Source of the DNA: an uncultured Lacinutrix sp.
GTDB lineage: Bacteria > Bacteroidota > Bacteroidia > Flavobacteriales > Flavobacteriaceae
Direction of reading: 5' to 3'
DNA length: 64,000 nucleotides
Assembly (NCBI RefSeq): GCF_947500605.1
Contig: NZ_CANMSJ010000008.1
Location: forward strand, 62,001 to 126,000
The position numbers and the translations under genes are program-made. Position 1 is the stretch's first letter; every line of letters begins with the position of its first letter. This document shows, in pieces, positions 36,808 to 45,517 of this stretch. Below the pieces are notes generated by a model. It ran no database searches. It saw only the letters and a program-made list of their open reading frames with translations, and was not told where the DNA came from.

Positions 36808-38311
36808 ACATCACAATTAGCATAGGTATTCATTTTCATAGTACCATTAGTTTTAAGCTGCGTGTGCCAGCTAAAAGCATCTTTAAGAATGTGTGGTGTT
36901 TGTCCGCCTAAACTATAAGCCTTATCAAAATAACTTAGTAATTGCGCTCTATATTCTGGATGCACACAATTATTAATAATAAGCCTTGCACGTTCTACAG
37001 GTGCTAAACCTCTAACATCTGCTAAACCTTGCTCGGTAACCAAAACATCTACATCATGCTCTGTATGGTCGGTATGAGATACCATTGGTACAATATGCGA
37101 AATACTACCTCCTTTAGAAATTGAAGGACAAGCAAAAATACTTAGGTAGCCATTTCTAGCAAAGTCACCAGATCCGCCAATACCATTCATCATTTTTGTT
37201 CCTGTAATGTGTGTAGAATTCACGTTTCCGTATATATCAAACTCAATTGCGGTATTAATTCCAATAATTCCTAAACGGCTTATTACCTCAGCAGCATTAC
37301 TAATATTCTGCGGTCTTAACACCAGCTTGCTTTTATAGTTCTCGAAATCTTTAAATATTTTATCCGAGCATTTTTGTGTAACTGTTATAGAGGATGCCGA
37401 AGCGAACACTAATTTTCCAGAATCGAAAAGGTCAAAAGTACTGTCTTGAAGCACCTCAGAATACATTGTCAAATTTTTAAATCGACTAGTAGTAAAACCT
37501 GCTAAAATAGCATTAGCCGTTTTCCCAATACCTGCTTGCAATGGTAAAAGTGATTCTGTTAGTCTGCCCTCATCTACTTCTTTACCTAAAAACTCAAGAA
37601 TATGATTGGAAATAGCTTTAGTTTTTTCGTCTGGTTCGGAAATAACAGCAGGCGAATCTGGCATTGCAGTATAAACAATAGCAACCACTTTGCTAGGATC
37701 TATTTTAATAAACGGATCACCAATTCTAGTATCCGAACTTACAACAGGAATAATGTCTCGATTAGGTTGCTTTTTTAATACTTTAATATCATGTAATCCT
37801 AAAAAGCTTTCAGGAAAACTGGTATTAATTTCGATAATAATTTTATCTGCTTTTTCTAAAAATATAGGCGAATTACCCACAGATGTTGTTGGTACAATAA
37901 ATCCATCAGCAGTAATTGAAACAGCTTCAATAATAGCAACATCAATTTTAAAAGTATCTATTTTTTGAAGCATATCTGCAGTCTGCCCTAAATGCTGATC
38001 TACATAAAGCACATCATGACTATTAATGCTTTTTCTTAAAGTCGCATCTGCTTGAAATGGCATACGCTTATGCAAAGCGCCATTTTTCGCTAAATTAGCA
38101 TCCGTATCATATCCTAAAGATGCGCCACTTAATACCGTTACCTTTAACTCCTCATAAAGCGCTCTTTCTGCAATCATAGGCAAAACAGCTTTACTATCGC
38201 CTGCCTTTGTAAAACCACTAACACCTAAAATATCATTATTATTTATTAATAAAGCCGCTTTTCTGCTGTCTGTATTTTATCGATATAAGGTGTATAATTT
38301 ATTCTTTGCAT
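36804..38311 (-). pseudogene. Acetyl-CoA hydrolase / succinate CoA-transferase, frameshifted near the N-terminus
   Basis: Moves CoA between acetate and succinate or hydrolyses acetyl-CoA. The main frame (36804-38183 from an internal Met) encodes about 459 residues with all domain motifs: VDQHLGQTADML, IIEINTSFPES, and the catalytic Glu in NTAIEFDIYGNVNSTHI, then GGSGDFARNGYLSIFACPS and TEQGLADVRGLAPVERA. The expected N-terminus is encoded in a second frame from ATG at 38311: MQRINYTPYIDKIQTAEK, then the frames join at 38259-38262, giving AALLINNNDILGVSGFTKAG. One A is missing in an A-run (GAAAAGCGG instead of GAAAAAGCGG). The whole region is 1508 bases, one less than 503 codons. Either a real inactivation, a phase switch or an assembly error. 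Confidence 0.85.
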
Positions 38312-38422
38312 AATCTGAGTATTTTATAATTTTTGGGTTAAAAAATTTAGTATTTAATTAAAATTGGACTGCATACTGTGTTTTAAATAAAAATACTTCG
38401 GCAATTTATGTAAGATATTTAG

Positions 38423-38445
38423 TGTCTTTTTATTGATAAAAGACA
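38423..38445. promoter_or_regulatory. Palindrome between divergent CoA transferase and AraC genes
   Basis: TGTCTTTT and AAAAGACA form perfect 8-bp arms around TATTGAT. It lies 46 bases before the AraC start and 112 bases before the CoA transferase start. Confidence 0.4.
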
Positions 38446-38490
38446 ATGTTTTATTAATTTAGTGCATTAAATATAATTGCTCCATTTATT

Positions 38491-39297
38491 ATGAACAATA
38501 AATATTACTTAACAGAGGTCGATAAAAATCCTAGCAGCATATTTTGTTACCATACTACTATGAACGATTTATTTATTGAACATCACAGTCATGATAAAGG
38601 ACAATTTTTATATACCGAAGGTGGCGTAGTCCATGTTAAAACTAATACCAGAATGTATTATTTACCAGCTAGACATTATATGTGGATTCCAGCAGGTATA
38701 AAACACGCCATCTACCCTAGTTCTCCAAAAGTTGTTATGCGAAACTTGTATTTTCCAATGCAATCTAACACTACAGAGTTTTATAAAAAAGAAGGCATTT
38801 ATCACATTAATAATCTATTAATGGAGTTATTATTATTCACAAAAAACTGGAATGGCGATATTACTAAAGCTCACAAAAACAAATACCCAATTGTTTATGC
38901 TTTTAAAACACTTTTAGAACAAAGTGTATCGCATTCGTTACACTTAGAACTACCACACCCAACAGATAGTAGACTAATAAGCATTACCAAATATCTTTCG
39001 GATAAAATTGATCAAGAACACCTATTACCCAAATTGGCTTCCAATTTTAGTATGACAGATAAATCACTATACCGCCTTTTCAAGAAAGATTTAAACATGT
39101 CTTTTATTAAATATTACACACAGTTAAGAATATTTAAATCGCTAGAATATTTAATGAATTCCGATTATAACATTTCTCAAATAGCAAATATGGTTGGTTA
39201 TAGCAGCTTACCTACATTTAGTAATACCTTTAGTAAAGTTATGGGTAAACGTCCTTCAGAATATAGAAAAACCAATGAGATTTATACAGAGTCTTAA
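38491..39297 (+). CDS. AraC family transcriptional regulator
   Basis: 268 residues. N-terminal cupin-like sensor (YHTTMNDLFIEHHSHDKGQ, PARHYMWIPAGIKHAIYP) of the type that binds small ligands, and C-terminal AraC double HTH (PKLASNFSMTDKSLYRLFKK, then ISQIANMVGYSSLPTFSNTF and KVMGKRPSEYRK). Divergent from the CoA transferase, 179 bases away, with a palindrome between; AraC regulators often control the divergent gene, so acetate or carboxylate sensing is a reasonable guess. Confidence 0.9.
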   Translation: MNNKYYLTEVDKNPSSIFCYHTTMNDLFIEHHSHDKGQFLYTEGGVVHVKTNTRMYYLPARHYMWIPAGIKHAIYPSSPKVVMRNLYFPMQSNTTEFYKKEGIYHINNLLMELLLFTKNWNGDITKAHKNKYPIVYAFKTLLEQSVSHSLHLELPHPTDSRLISITKYLSDKIDQEHLLPKLASNFSMTDKSLYRLFKKDLNMSFIKYYTQLRIFKSLEYLMNSDYNISQIANMVGYSSLPTFSNTFSKVMGKRPSEYRKTNEIYTES

Positions 39298-39368
39298 GAA
39301 GACTATTAAAAATTTCATCTATGTTCAAATTTGACTTTTCAAAAAAATAGTCGAACTTCGTTTAACGT

Positions 39369-39401
39369 ATGATATAAAACATTGAAACGCTTTTATATCA
39401 T
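39369..39401. repeat. 11-bp hairpin upstream of the cassette-like gene
   Basis: ATGATATAAAA (39369-39379) and TTTTATATCAT (39391-39401) are perfect arms with an 11-nt loop (CATTGAAACGC). The word AAACATTG occurs both in the loop region and just outside the right arm. Confidence 0.55.
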
Positions 39402-39408
39402 CGAAACA

Positions 39409-39421
39409 TTGTGCATAATTA
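39409..39421 (+). repeat. Left inverted-repeat end of cassette-like unit
   Basis: TTGTGCATAATTA, 12 of 13 complementary to TAACTATGCACAA at 40341-40353. The last base is the A of the ATG of the enclosed gene, so the repeat reaches right into the start codon. Confidence 0.6.
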
Positions 39422-40338
39422 TGAGAAACTCAATTAACATAATAATACTAATGCTTACATTAGGCTGTTATTCTCAATCAACTTTGAAATTTGTTGATTC
39501 GGAAACTGGAGAACCTGTTTGCGGATTTTATTCAAATATTTATAAAAATGGAAACACATTTGCTAATTGTGGAGCAACAAATGAAATCGGATTAAAAAAA
39601 ATACGAGTTCGTGATTTTGATTCGTTAGCTACTTACCAAATTAGTGTGAGCAATCTGAAATATGAACCTATTTGGAAAGAAATTGACCTTACAAGAAATG
39701 ATACCTTGACAATTTCCGTAAAAAAGAATCAATACTATATTGCTAGTTCAAACGAGTTATTATCCAAAGGATGCAGTCAATACTCTTTCAGTAATTATTA
39801 TCCGAAAGAACCAAGAAGTCTGTCTGACCTGCCAAAAAACATTGCGGAAAAGGTTTCAGAGTATTTAAAAAATAGAGTTGGTTCAAAAAATTATTCTGAT
39901 TTCAATCTAATTGGTGGTCAAATAATCGAAATTGATGAATACAAAAAAAGAAATCCAAAATCGAAGACAAAAATAGCTTACTATTTATGTTTCGGTTATA
40001 GAAATTTGGAATCAGGAATTGCTATGTATTCTTCAAAAATTCATCTTGATGAAAATGGAAATATTTTAAAAGATATTGGATTTCCAAAAACAAAAAACAA
40101 AGTCAGCTTAATTAGTTTGTCGGAAATAAAGAAAAAAGCAACTGATGATGGTTATTACAAAAATGACAAAACTAAAATAGCAATGGAGTATTTTTCAAAG
40201 AGTAATATTTTAGTTTGGAAATTTGTTAATGAGACATATAATAAAGATTACACTTATTTGAAAGAAGAAATATTCTATAATGCTTTTAACGGAAAATTCA
40301 TCAGAGTCGATTCGAATAAAGGAGAATGGATAGATTAA
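39421..40338 (+). CDS. Secreted protein of unknown function in a cassette-like unit
   Basis: 305 residues from the ATG at 39421 (MRNSINIIILMLTLGCYSQ), which directly follows the inverted-repeat end; an upstream ATG at 39382 exists but would spoil the signal peptide. The signal may be lipoprotein-like (LTLGC) or SPase I-like. Mature part: a short CarboxypepD-like beta domain (FVDSETGEPVCGFYSNIY, TNEIGLKKIRV), then about 200 residues with YFSKSNILVWKFVNETYN, unknown. Base use is slightly different from neighbours (more attg/gga codons with G-ending). Not related to the flanking AraC or pcm genes. Possibly horizontally acquired. Confidence 0.7.
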   Translation: MRNSINIIILMLTLGCYSQSTLKFVDSETGEPVCGFYSNIYKNGNTFANCGATNEIGLKKIRVRDFDSLATYQISVSNLKYEPIWKEIDLTRNDTLTISVKKNQYYIASSNELLSKGCSQYSFSNYYPKEPRSLSDLPKNIAEKVSEYLKNRVGSKNYSDFNLIGGQIIEIDEYKKRNPKSKTKIAYYLCFGYRNLESGIAMYSSKIHLDENGNILKDIGFPKTKNKVSLISLSEIKKKATDDGYYKNDKTKIAMEYFSKSNILVWKFVNETYNKDYTYLKEEIFYNAFNGKFIRVDSNKGEWID

Positions 40339-40340
40339 AA

Positions 40341-40474
40341 TAACTATGCACAACACCGTGTATAATTAATGTCTAGTTCTCGCCTACTTACGAAAATCCT
40401 CGCGGATTTTCTATTCAGTAATTATTTGCTAAATTAGTTGCTTAAACACGCCACTAATCATACACAATCACGTT
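40341..40474. repeat. attC-like imperfect inverted repeat
   Basis: Starts TAACTATGCACAA (complement of the left repeat), contains GCACAAC (40348-40354), then GTGTATAATTA (40358-40368) pairing 10/11 with TAATCATACAC (40455-40465), and ends near GTT (40472-40474). A 120-base region with arms, spacer and an inner stem (AAAATCC-TCGC-GGATTTT, 40395-40410 approx.). Layout is like an integron attC site. Similar sequences, as I recall, occur in many Flavobacteria next to lone hypothetical genes. Confidence 0.6.
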
Positions 40475-40654
40475 CTGGTTAATGCTACGCTACGCTCGCA
40501 TTAACCAGAACCCGACGAGGGCTTCGCCCGAGTTCTTCTTCATTGCAAAGCTACGCTTCGCACTAAACAAGAACTCTTGGTTATAAGTTATTTTAACCTT
40601 ACAGATATTTCCAATATCTTACAGATCAAAACAACTCATAACCCTCGTCGGGTT
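40473..40654. repeat. Multi-hairpin repeat element
   Basis: Three nested or consecutive perfect inverted repeats: TTCTGGTTAATGC / GCATTAACCAGAA (40473-40485 and 40498-40510), AACCCGACGAGGG / CCCTCGTCGGGTT (40509-40521 and 40642-40654), and inside the latter GAGTTCTT / AAGAACTC (40530-40537 and 40569-40576). More GC-rich than the flanks, with CTACGC and GCTTCGC words. No ORF. MITE-like or structured RNA. The remaining bases to 40720 show nothing recognisable. Confidence 0.6.
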
Positions 40655-40720
40655 AAACGAATCTTTTCAAAATAAAAACAGAGTAACAAAATTAGATTCG
40701 GCCAAAGCTTTACCCAACTA

Positions 40721-41362
40721 CTAATTCTTATCCTCTAAAAGCGGAACAAATCGAAACTCACCAAACTCCGTTTTATCAAATTCTTTAAGACCTTTTCTAA
40801 CAAAAAGCGTCATGGTTTGCACGTTATCTCCCACAGGTATAACCAAGCGACCACCAATTTCAAGCTGAGCAAGTAATGGCTTAGGTACAAAAGGTGCTCC
40901 TGCTGTAACAATAATACTTTTAAAAGGTGCTTCTTCTACCAAACCTTTATAACCATCGCCAAAAATAAATTTCTTAGCTCTAAATCCTAATTTTGGTAAA
41001 AACTTACTTGTTTTTTTAAACAACTCTTGCTGCCTTTCAATACTATAAACTTTAGCACCTAAATCGCACAAAACAGCTGTTTGGTAACCACTACCTGTAC
41101 CAATTTCAAGTACTTTATCTCCTCTAGTAATTTCCATTAATTCTGTTTGGAAAGCTACAGTATAAGGTTGTGATATTGTTTGGTCCGCAGCAATAGGAAA
41201 CGCTTTATCTTGGTAAGCATGGTCTAAAAAACTAGAATCCATAAACAAATGCCTTGGTATTTTTCCAATAGCATTTAGCACTGCTTTATCGGTAATACCT
41301 TTGTTTACTAATATATTAACTAATTGTTGTCTTAGGCCTTTATGTTTAAAAGTATCTTGCAA
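40721..41362 (-). CDS. pcm: Protein-L-isoaspartate O-methyltransferase
   Basis: Repairs isoaspartyl residues in aged proteins using SAM. 213 residues. N-terminal KHKGLRQQLVNILVNKGITD (split), the motif PRHLFMD, YQDKAFPIAADQTISQPYTVA, then SAM motif I LEIGTGSGYQTAVL (about 98-111), and motif II with IIVTAGAPFVPKPLL and GGRLVIPVGD. Intact and of normal length. Divergent from the oxidoreductase gene; its 3' side borders the repeat region. Confidence 0.95.
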   Translation of the reverse strand: MQDTFKHKGLRQQLVNILVNKGITDKAVLNAIGKIPRHLFMDSSFLDHAYQDKAFPIAADQTISQPYTVAFQTELMEITRGDKVLEIGTGSGYQTAVLCDLGAKVYSIERQQELFKKTSKFLPKLGFRAKKFIFGDGYKGLVEEAPFKSIIVTAGAPFVPKPLLAQLEIGGRLVIPVGDNVQTMTLFVRKGLKEFDKTEFGEFRFVPLLEDKN

Positions 41363-41468
41363 AATGGTGGAAAGTTTAGAACGATAAAATTAATGAAACA
41401 ATTTTCGTTTTAAAAGCAAATAATGGATTTTAATTATATTGTTAATACCCATTAAAAATATAATCAAA

Positions 41469-41502
41469 TTTGCCAAATTCGTAGGTAAATATCTTATTTT
41501 TG
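41469..41502 (+). promoter_or_regulatory. Promoter of the Gfo/Idh/MocA gene
   Basis: TTTG (41469-41472), 22 bases, TATTTTTG (41495-41502), an exact match to the Bacteroidota promoter. It supports the start codon at 41520 since it lies inside the longer possible frame that begins at 41439. Confidence 0.65.
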
Positions 41503-41519
41503 AAAAAAACGTAAATAGA

Positions 41520-42479
41520 ATGCTAAACGCTGGAGTTTTAGGTGCTGGACACCTAGGGAAAATTCATTTAAGATTACTTAATCAATCTAATAAATATAAC
41601 CTTGTTGGTTTTTACGATTCTAGTGAAGAGAACGGTAAAAAGGTAGAAGCAGAATTTGGTTATAAATACTTTAATTCTATAGAGGCTTTAATAGATGCCG
41701 TAGACATGGTAGATATTGTAACACCTACACTTTCTCATTACGATTGTGCTAGACAAGCCATTGCTAAGGGCAAACATATTTTTATAGAAAAGCCTATTAC
41801 AAATACTGTTGAAGAAGCCGAAACATTAAGAACTTTAGTTGCCGAACATGGTGTTAAAGGACAAGTTGGGCACGTTGAGCGTTTTAATCCTGCTTTTATA
41901 GCAATAAAACACCAACTAGATAGCCCAATGTTTATAGAAGCGCATCGTTTAGCAGAATTTAACCCAAGAGGAACAGATGTTCCTGTGGTTTTAGATTTAA
42001 TGATTCATGATATAGATGTTATTTTAAGCGTTGTACAATCTAAAGTTAAAAGTGTTTCTGCAAGTGGCGTTTCGGTAATTAGTGATACACCAGATATTGC
42101 AAATGCACGTATAGAATTTGTAAACGGTTGTGTTGCTAATTTAACAGCAAGTAGAATTTCGCTAAAGAATATGCGTAAAACACGTTTCTTTCAAAAAGAC
42201 GCTTACATATCTGTAGATTTCTTAGAGAAAAAATGTGAAGTTGTAAAAATGAAAGACGCTCCAGAAACTCCTGGAGATTTCGATATGATTCTTCAAAATG
42301 CTGAAGGTATCAAAAAGCAAATTTATTTCGATAATCCAGATGTGCCTAGTAACAATGCGATTTTAGATGAATTAGAAAGTTTTGCTGATGCTATAAACAC
42401 CAACACAAAACCAATAGTTACATTACATGACGGTACTGAAGCTTTACGTGTTGCTAGTATGATTATCGATCAGTTTTAA
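41520..42479 (+). CDS. Gfo/Idh/MocA family oxidoreductase
   Basis: 319 residues. Start at 41520 (MLNAGVLGAGHLGKIHLRLL), where the Rossmann GxGxxG motif begins as in the family; an upstream start at 41439 would run through the promoter. Also EKPITNTVEEAE (the E-K-P motif) and GHVERFNPAF. The C-terminal domain includes VPVVLDLMIHDIDVILSV (catalytic His region). NAD(P)-dependent sugar or imino-sugar-like oxidoreductase; substrate unknown. Followed by the 3-hydroxyacyl-CoA dehydrogenase after 152 bases. Confidence 0.9.
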   Translation: MLNAGVLGAGHLGKIHLRLLNQSNKYNLVGFYDSSEENGKKVEAEFGYKYFNSIEALIDAVDMVDIVTPTLSHYDCARQAIAKGKHIFIEKPITNTVEEAETLRTLVAEHGVKGQVGHVERFNPAFIAIKHQLDSPMFIEAHRLAEFNPRGTDVPVVLDLMIHDIDVILSVVQSKVKSVSASGVSVISDTPDIANARIEFVNGCVANLTASRISLKNMRKTRFFQKDAYISVDFLEKKCEVVKMKDAPETPGDFDMILQNAEGIKKQIYFDNPDVPSNNAILDELESFADAINTNTKPIVTLHDGTEALRVASMIIDQF

Positions 42480-42492
42480 ATCTGTTTTTAAC

Positions 42493-42516
42493 TCTCCTCT
42501 TTAACTAAAGAGGAGA
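42493..42516. repeat. AGAGGAG inverted repeat
   Basis: CTCCTCTTT / AAAGAGGAG perfect 9-bp arms with a 4-nt loop (AACT); a second AAAGAGGAG copy occurs at about 42553. Between two cotranscribed genes, with no T-run. Possibly a remnant repeat. Confidence 0.5.
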
Positions 42517-42631
42517 ATGAATTTTGATTTCTCATTTTAAAGAAATCAAAAGAAAGAGGAGTTTTATAAATATTTTAAATAAACAAATAAGTTTTCCGTC
42601 TTCGCGGAAACAAAAAACAATATTTTTTTTT

Positions 42632-43522
42632 ATGAAAAACGTAGCAGTAATTGGAGCAGGAACTATGGGAAATGGTATCGCTCATACCTTTGCACAATCA
42701 GGTTTTAAAGTACAATTAATAGATATTAGTGAAGACTCACTAAAAAGAGGAATTGCAACCATTACTAAGAATTTAGATAGAATGGTCGCTAAAGAAAAAA
42801 TTACAGAAGCTAATAAAATTGATACTTTATCAAATATAACAACATATACTAGCGTAAAAGAAGGTGTAGAATTTGCAAGTTTAGTTGTAGAAGCAGCAAC
42901 CGAAAACATTGATTTAAAACTAAAGATTTTTAAGCAGTTAGATGAGGTTTGCCCAGAAGATACTATTCTAGCAACAAACACATCGTCTATATCAATAACT
43001 CAAATTGGTGCAGTAACTTCTCGACCAGAAATGGTAATTGGTATGCATTTCATGAATCCAGTGCCAATTATGAAATTGGTAGAGATTATTCGTGGTTATA
43101 ACACTAGCGACGAAGTAACAAATACTATCATGGAATTATCTAGAACACTAGGTAAAACACCAACAGAAGTAAACGATTATCCTGGATTTGTTGCCAATAG
43201 AATATTAATGCCAATGCTTAACGAGTCTATAGAAACACTTTATAATGGTGTTGCTGGAGTTGAAGAGATTGATACTGTTATGAAACTAGGTATGGCACAC
43301 CCAATGGGACCATTACAATTAGCAGATTTTATAGGTTTAGACGTTTGTTTATCTATATTAAACGTAATGTACGACGGTTTTAAAAACCCTAAATATGCAC
43401 CATGTCCATTATTAGTAAATATGGTACGTGCAGGAAAATTAGGTGTAAAATCTGGTGAAGGTTTTTACGATTACTCTGAAAGTAGAAAAGCTGAAAAAGT
43501 TGCTAAACAATTTTTGAAATAA
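42632..43522 (+). CDS. hbd: 3-hydroxyacyl-CoA (3-hydroxybutyryl-CoA) dehydrogenase
   Basis: NAD-dependent oxidation of 3-hydroxyacyl-CoA, the third step of beta-oxidation. Start at 42632 (MKNVAVIGAGTMGNGIAHTF); the 36 residues encoded upstream from 42524 lack homology. 296 residues. Dinucleotide motif GAGTMG (8-13), ATNTSSISITQI, the catalytic His in IGMHFMNPVPIMKLVEII, and the C-terminal GVEEIDTVMKLGMAHPMGPL and LVNMVRAGKLGVKSGEGFYDY. Intact. Confidence 0.95.
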   Translation: MKNVAVIGAGTMGNGIAHTFAQSGFKVQLIDISEDSLKRGIATITKNLDRMVAKEKITEANKIDTLSNITTYTSVKEGVEFASLVVEAATENIDLKLKIFKQLDEVCPEDTILATNTSSISITQIGAVTSRPEMVIGMHFMNPVPIMKLVEIIRGYNTSDEVTNTIMELSRTLGKTPTEVNDYPGFVANRILMPMLNESIETLYNGVAGVEEIDTVMKLGMAHPMGPLQLADFIGLDVCLSILNVMYDGFKNPKYAPCPLLVNMVRAGKLGVKSGEGFYDYSESRKAEKVAKQFLK

Positions 43523-43550
43523 ACCTCCTTTTTTGATTGCTAAATAGGCT

Positions 43551-43616
43551 GTCATTGCGAGGACGAAGGACGTGGCAATCTCTTAAATTGAAATCCAATT
43601 AAATAGATTCCCACGT
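43551..43616. repeat. Dispersed GTCATTGCGAGGACGAAGGA-type repeat (truncated)
   Basis: Starts GTCATTGCGAGGACGAAGGA and contains ACGTGGCAATCT (43570-43581), which pairs 11/12 with AGATTCCCACGT (43605-43616). In complete copies of this intergenic repeat the right arm continues to a mirrored GTCATTGCGA; here the outer part of the right arm is replaced by a T-run. Confidence 0.65.
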
Positions 43617-43705
43617 TTTTTTTATTGAAAAAATTCGTAATTACATATTATAATATCGATAACAAAATTAATTAAATAGGTTCCTGAATTTATAGGAAGT
43701 AAATT

Positions 43706-44944
43706 ATGGCAAACATAAAACCTTTTTGCGCAGTAAAACCAACACGAGATAAAGTAAGCCTTGTAGCTTCACGCTCGTACCAAAGTTATACGCAAGCAGA
43801 ACGCGAAGGCCGTTTAAATTACAATCCGTTTTCGTTTTTACATATTGTTAATCCCGGTTACAAATATGCCAAGGAGATTTCTGGTGCAGAACGCTATCAA
43901 CTGGTTAAAAACCGCTATTTAGAATTTAAAGAAGATGGTGTTTTTAAACAAGACAAAAAACCATCGTTTTACATTTATAAAATTGTAGATCGCGACCAGC
44001 AAACCTTTAATGGTATTGTTGCGGCTGCAAGTGTAGAAGATTACCAAAACGATGTTATAAAAAAACACGAAGACACTATAGCTAGTCGTGAAATTGTTTT
44101 TAAAGACTATTTAAAAACGGTTGGTTTTAATGCTGAACCTGTGCTCCTCACCTATCCTGATAATAACGCTATTTCAAATGTTATTACCGAAATACAGAAA
44201 GAGCGCGCAGAATTCGAATTCACAACCACTTATAGAGACACACATTATTTATGGCAAATAGATAACGAAGCCCATATTAAAATAATTACTGAAGCATTTG
44301 CTAGCATGAACACGCTTTATATTGCAGATGGACATCATCGTTCGTCTTCATCAAATTTACTTTGTAAAAATTTAAAAGCCGAAAACAAAAACCACAATGG
44401 CGATGAGACTTATAATTATTTTATGAGTTTCTTAATTCCAGAGTCCGAGTTGCAAATTCATGAATTTAATAGGCTTGCAAAAGACTTAAACGGATTAACA
44501 AAAGAAGAGTTTTTAATTAAACTAGACACAACGTACCGTATAGAAAACCGTGGTATTATGCCATACAAACCATCTAAACCTCATCATTTTAGTATGTATT
44601 TAGATGGCGAGTTTTATTCGCTATACTTACGTAAAGCAAGTTATAAATTTGAAACCTCTTTAGATGAACTCGATGCACAACTACTCTATCAAACCATTTT
44701 AAAACCAATTTTAGAAATAGAAGATTTACGACACGATAAACGCATCGATTATTTAAGCGGTAAAAAAGATATTGTAAACCTTAAAAGTAAAATAGACAGT
44801 GGTGAGTTTAAAGTCGGTTTTGGTATGATTCCTGCTACAATAGAACAAATGAAACGCATTGCAGACGATGGACTTAAAATGCCACCAAAAAGCACTTATA
44901 TTGAGCCTAAACTGAGAAGTGGCGTTACTATTTATGAGTTTTGA
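43706..44944 (+). CDS. DUF1015 family protein
   Basis: 412 residues, full length for the family. Conserved segments: YKRVKPTRDK-like start (PFCAVKPTRDKVSLVASRSY), then YNPFSFLHIVNPG, PSFYIYKIVDRDQQTFNGIV, LYIADGHHRSSSSNLL (the D-G-H-H-R motif), and YFMSFLIPESELQIHEFNRL. DUF1015 proteins are often close to serine biosynthesis genes (serA/serC); in this window they lie alone. Possible kinase-like fold; function unresolved. The D-G-H-H-R motif is intact. Confidence 0.9.
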   Translation: MANIKPFCAVKPTRDKVSLVASRSYQSYTQAEREGRLNYNPFSFLHIVNPGYKYAKEISGAERYQLVKNRYLEFKEDGVFKQDKKPSFYIYKIVDRDQQTFNGIVAAASVEDYQNDVIKKHEDTIASREIVFKDYLKTVGFNAEPVLLTYPDNNAISNVITEIQKERAEFEFTTTYRDTHYLWQIDNEAHIKIITEAFASMNTLYIADGHHRSSSSNLLCKNLKAENKNHNGDETYNYFMSFLIPESELQIHEFNRLAKDLNGLTKEEFLIKLDTTYRIENRGIMPYKPSKPHHFSMYLDGEFYSLYLRKASYKFETSLDELDAQLLYQTILKPILEIEDLRHDKRIDYLSGKKDIVNLKSKIDSGEFKVGFGMIPATIEQMKRIADDGLKMPPKSTYIEPKLRSGVTIYEF

Positions 44945-45021
44945 CAAATGTTATTTATTGAGGTGTTTGTCATTTCTTTGAAACAACTAAACAACAAACT
45001 TCTTTAAAACAAACAAAATCA

Positions 45022-45501
45022 ATGAGTATTAAACAAATATTAATTATTGGAACATTATTAACAATGATGAATTCGTGGTCACAAAATTTAACCTGTGACG
45101 ATTTTAAAACAGGTGAATTTTATATTCCTCAAACATCAGTTTCAAAAAGCTACACGATTGTTTCAAATGATAGTATTAGAAAAATTGACAAAGAAAGAGA
45201 CAAACAAGTCCAACAGTACATTGTAATTAGGGACATAAAAACTCAAACTGAATGGAAGAATGGAATAAATAATGGTAATCCAACATATGAAAAAATTGAA
45301 TGGATTGATAAATGTTCTTATCGGTTGACTTATGATGAATCTAAAATGGAATTGGATGAATATGAAAATTGGGTTAATTCAAATAAAGGAATCATTGTCT
45401 CAAAAATTAACATTGAAAATAAGTGCATGTTTTACGATGCAACAATGACTACAAACGAAGGTCAAACAATATCTCAAAAAGGACAAATTTGTAAGAAATA
45501 A
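45022..45501 (+). CDS. Secreted protein of unknown function
   Basis: 159 residues with signal peptide (IKQILIIGTLLTMMNSWSQ). The mature protein contains FKTGEFYI near the start, IEWIDKCSYRLTYDES and a C-terminal CKMFYDA-like part with Cys. I recall such proteins being misnamed 'DNA topoisomerase IV' in Bacteroidota databases; there is no such motif here. Sixteen bases before yggS, but with different content. Confidence 0.7.
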   Translation: MSIKQILIIGTLLTMMNSWSQNLTCDDFKTGEFYIPQTSVSKSYTIVSNDSIRKIDKERDKQVQQYIVIRDIKTQTEWKNGINNGNPTYEKIEWIDKCSYRLTYDESKMELDEYENWVNSNKGIIVSKINIENKCMFYDATMTTNEGQTISQKGQICKK

Positions 45502-45517
45502 AACTATTTGATTAATA

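Noticed and set aside
40300-40720. A hidden protein-coding gene in the repeat region
   Set aside because: All frames are broken by stops and the region is dominated by inverted repeats.
45022-45501. Annotation as DNA topoisomerase IV
   Set aside because: No topoisomerase motif; small secreted protein. The name is a known propagated error.
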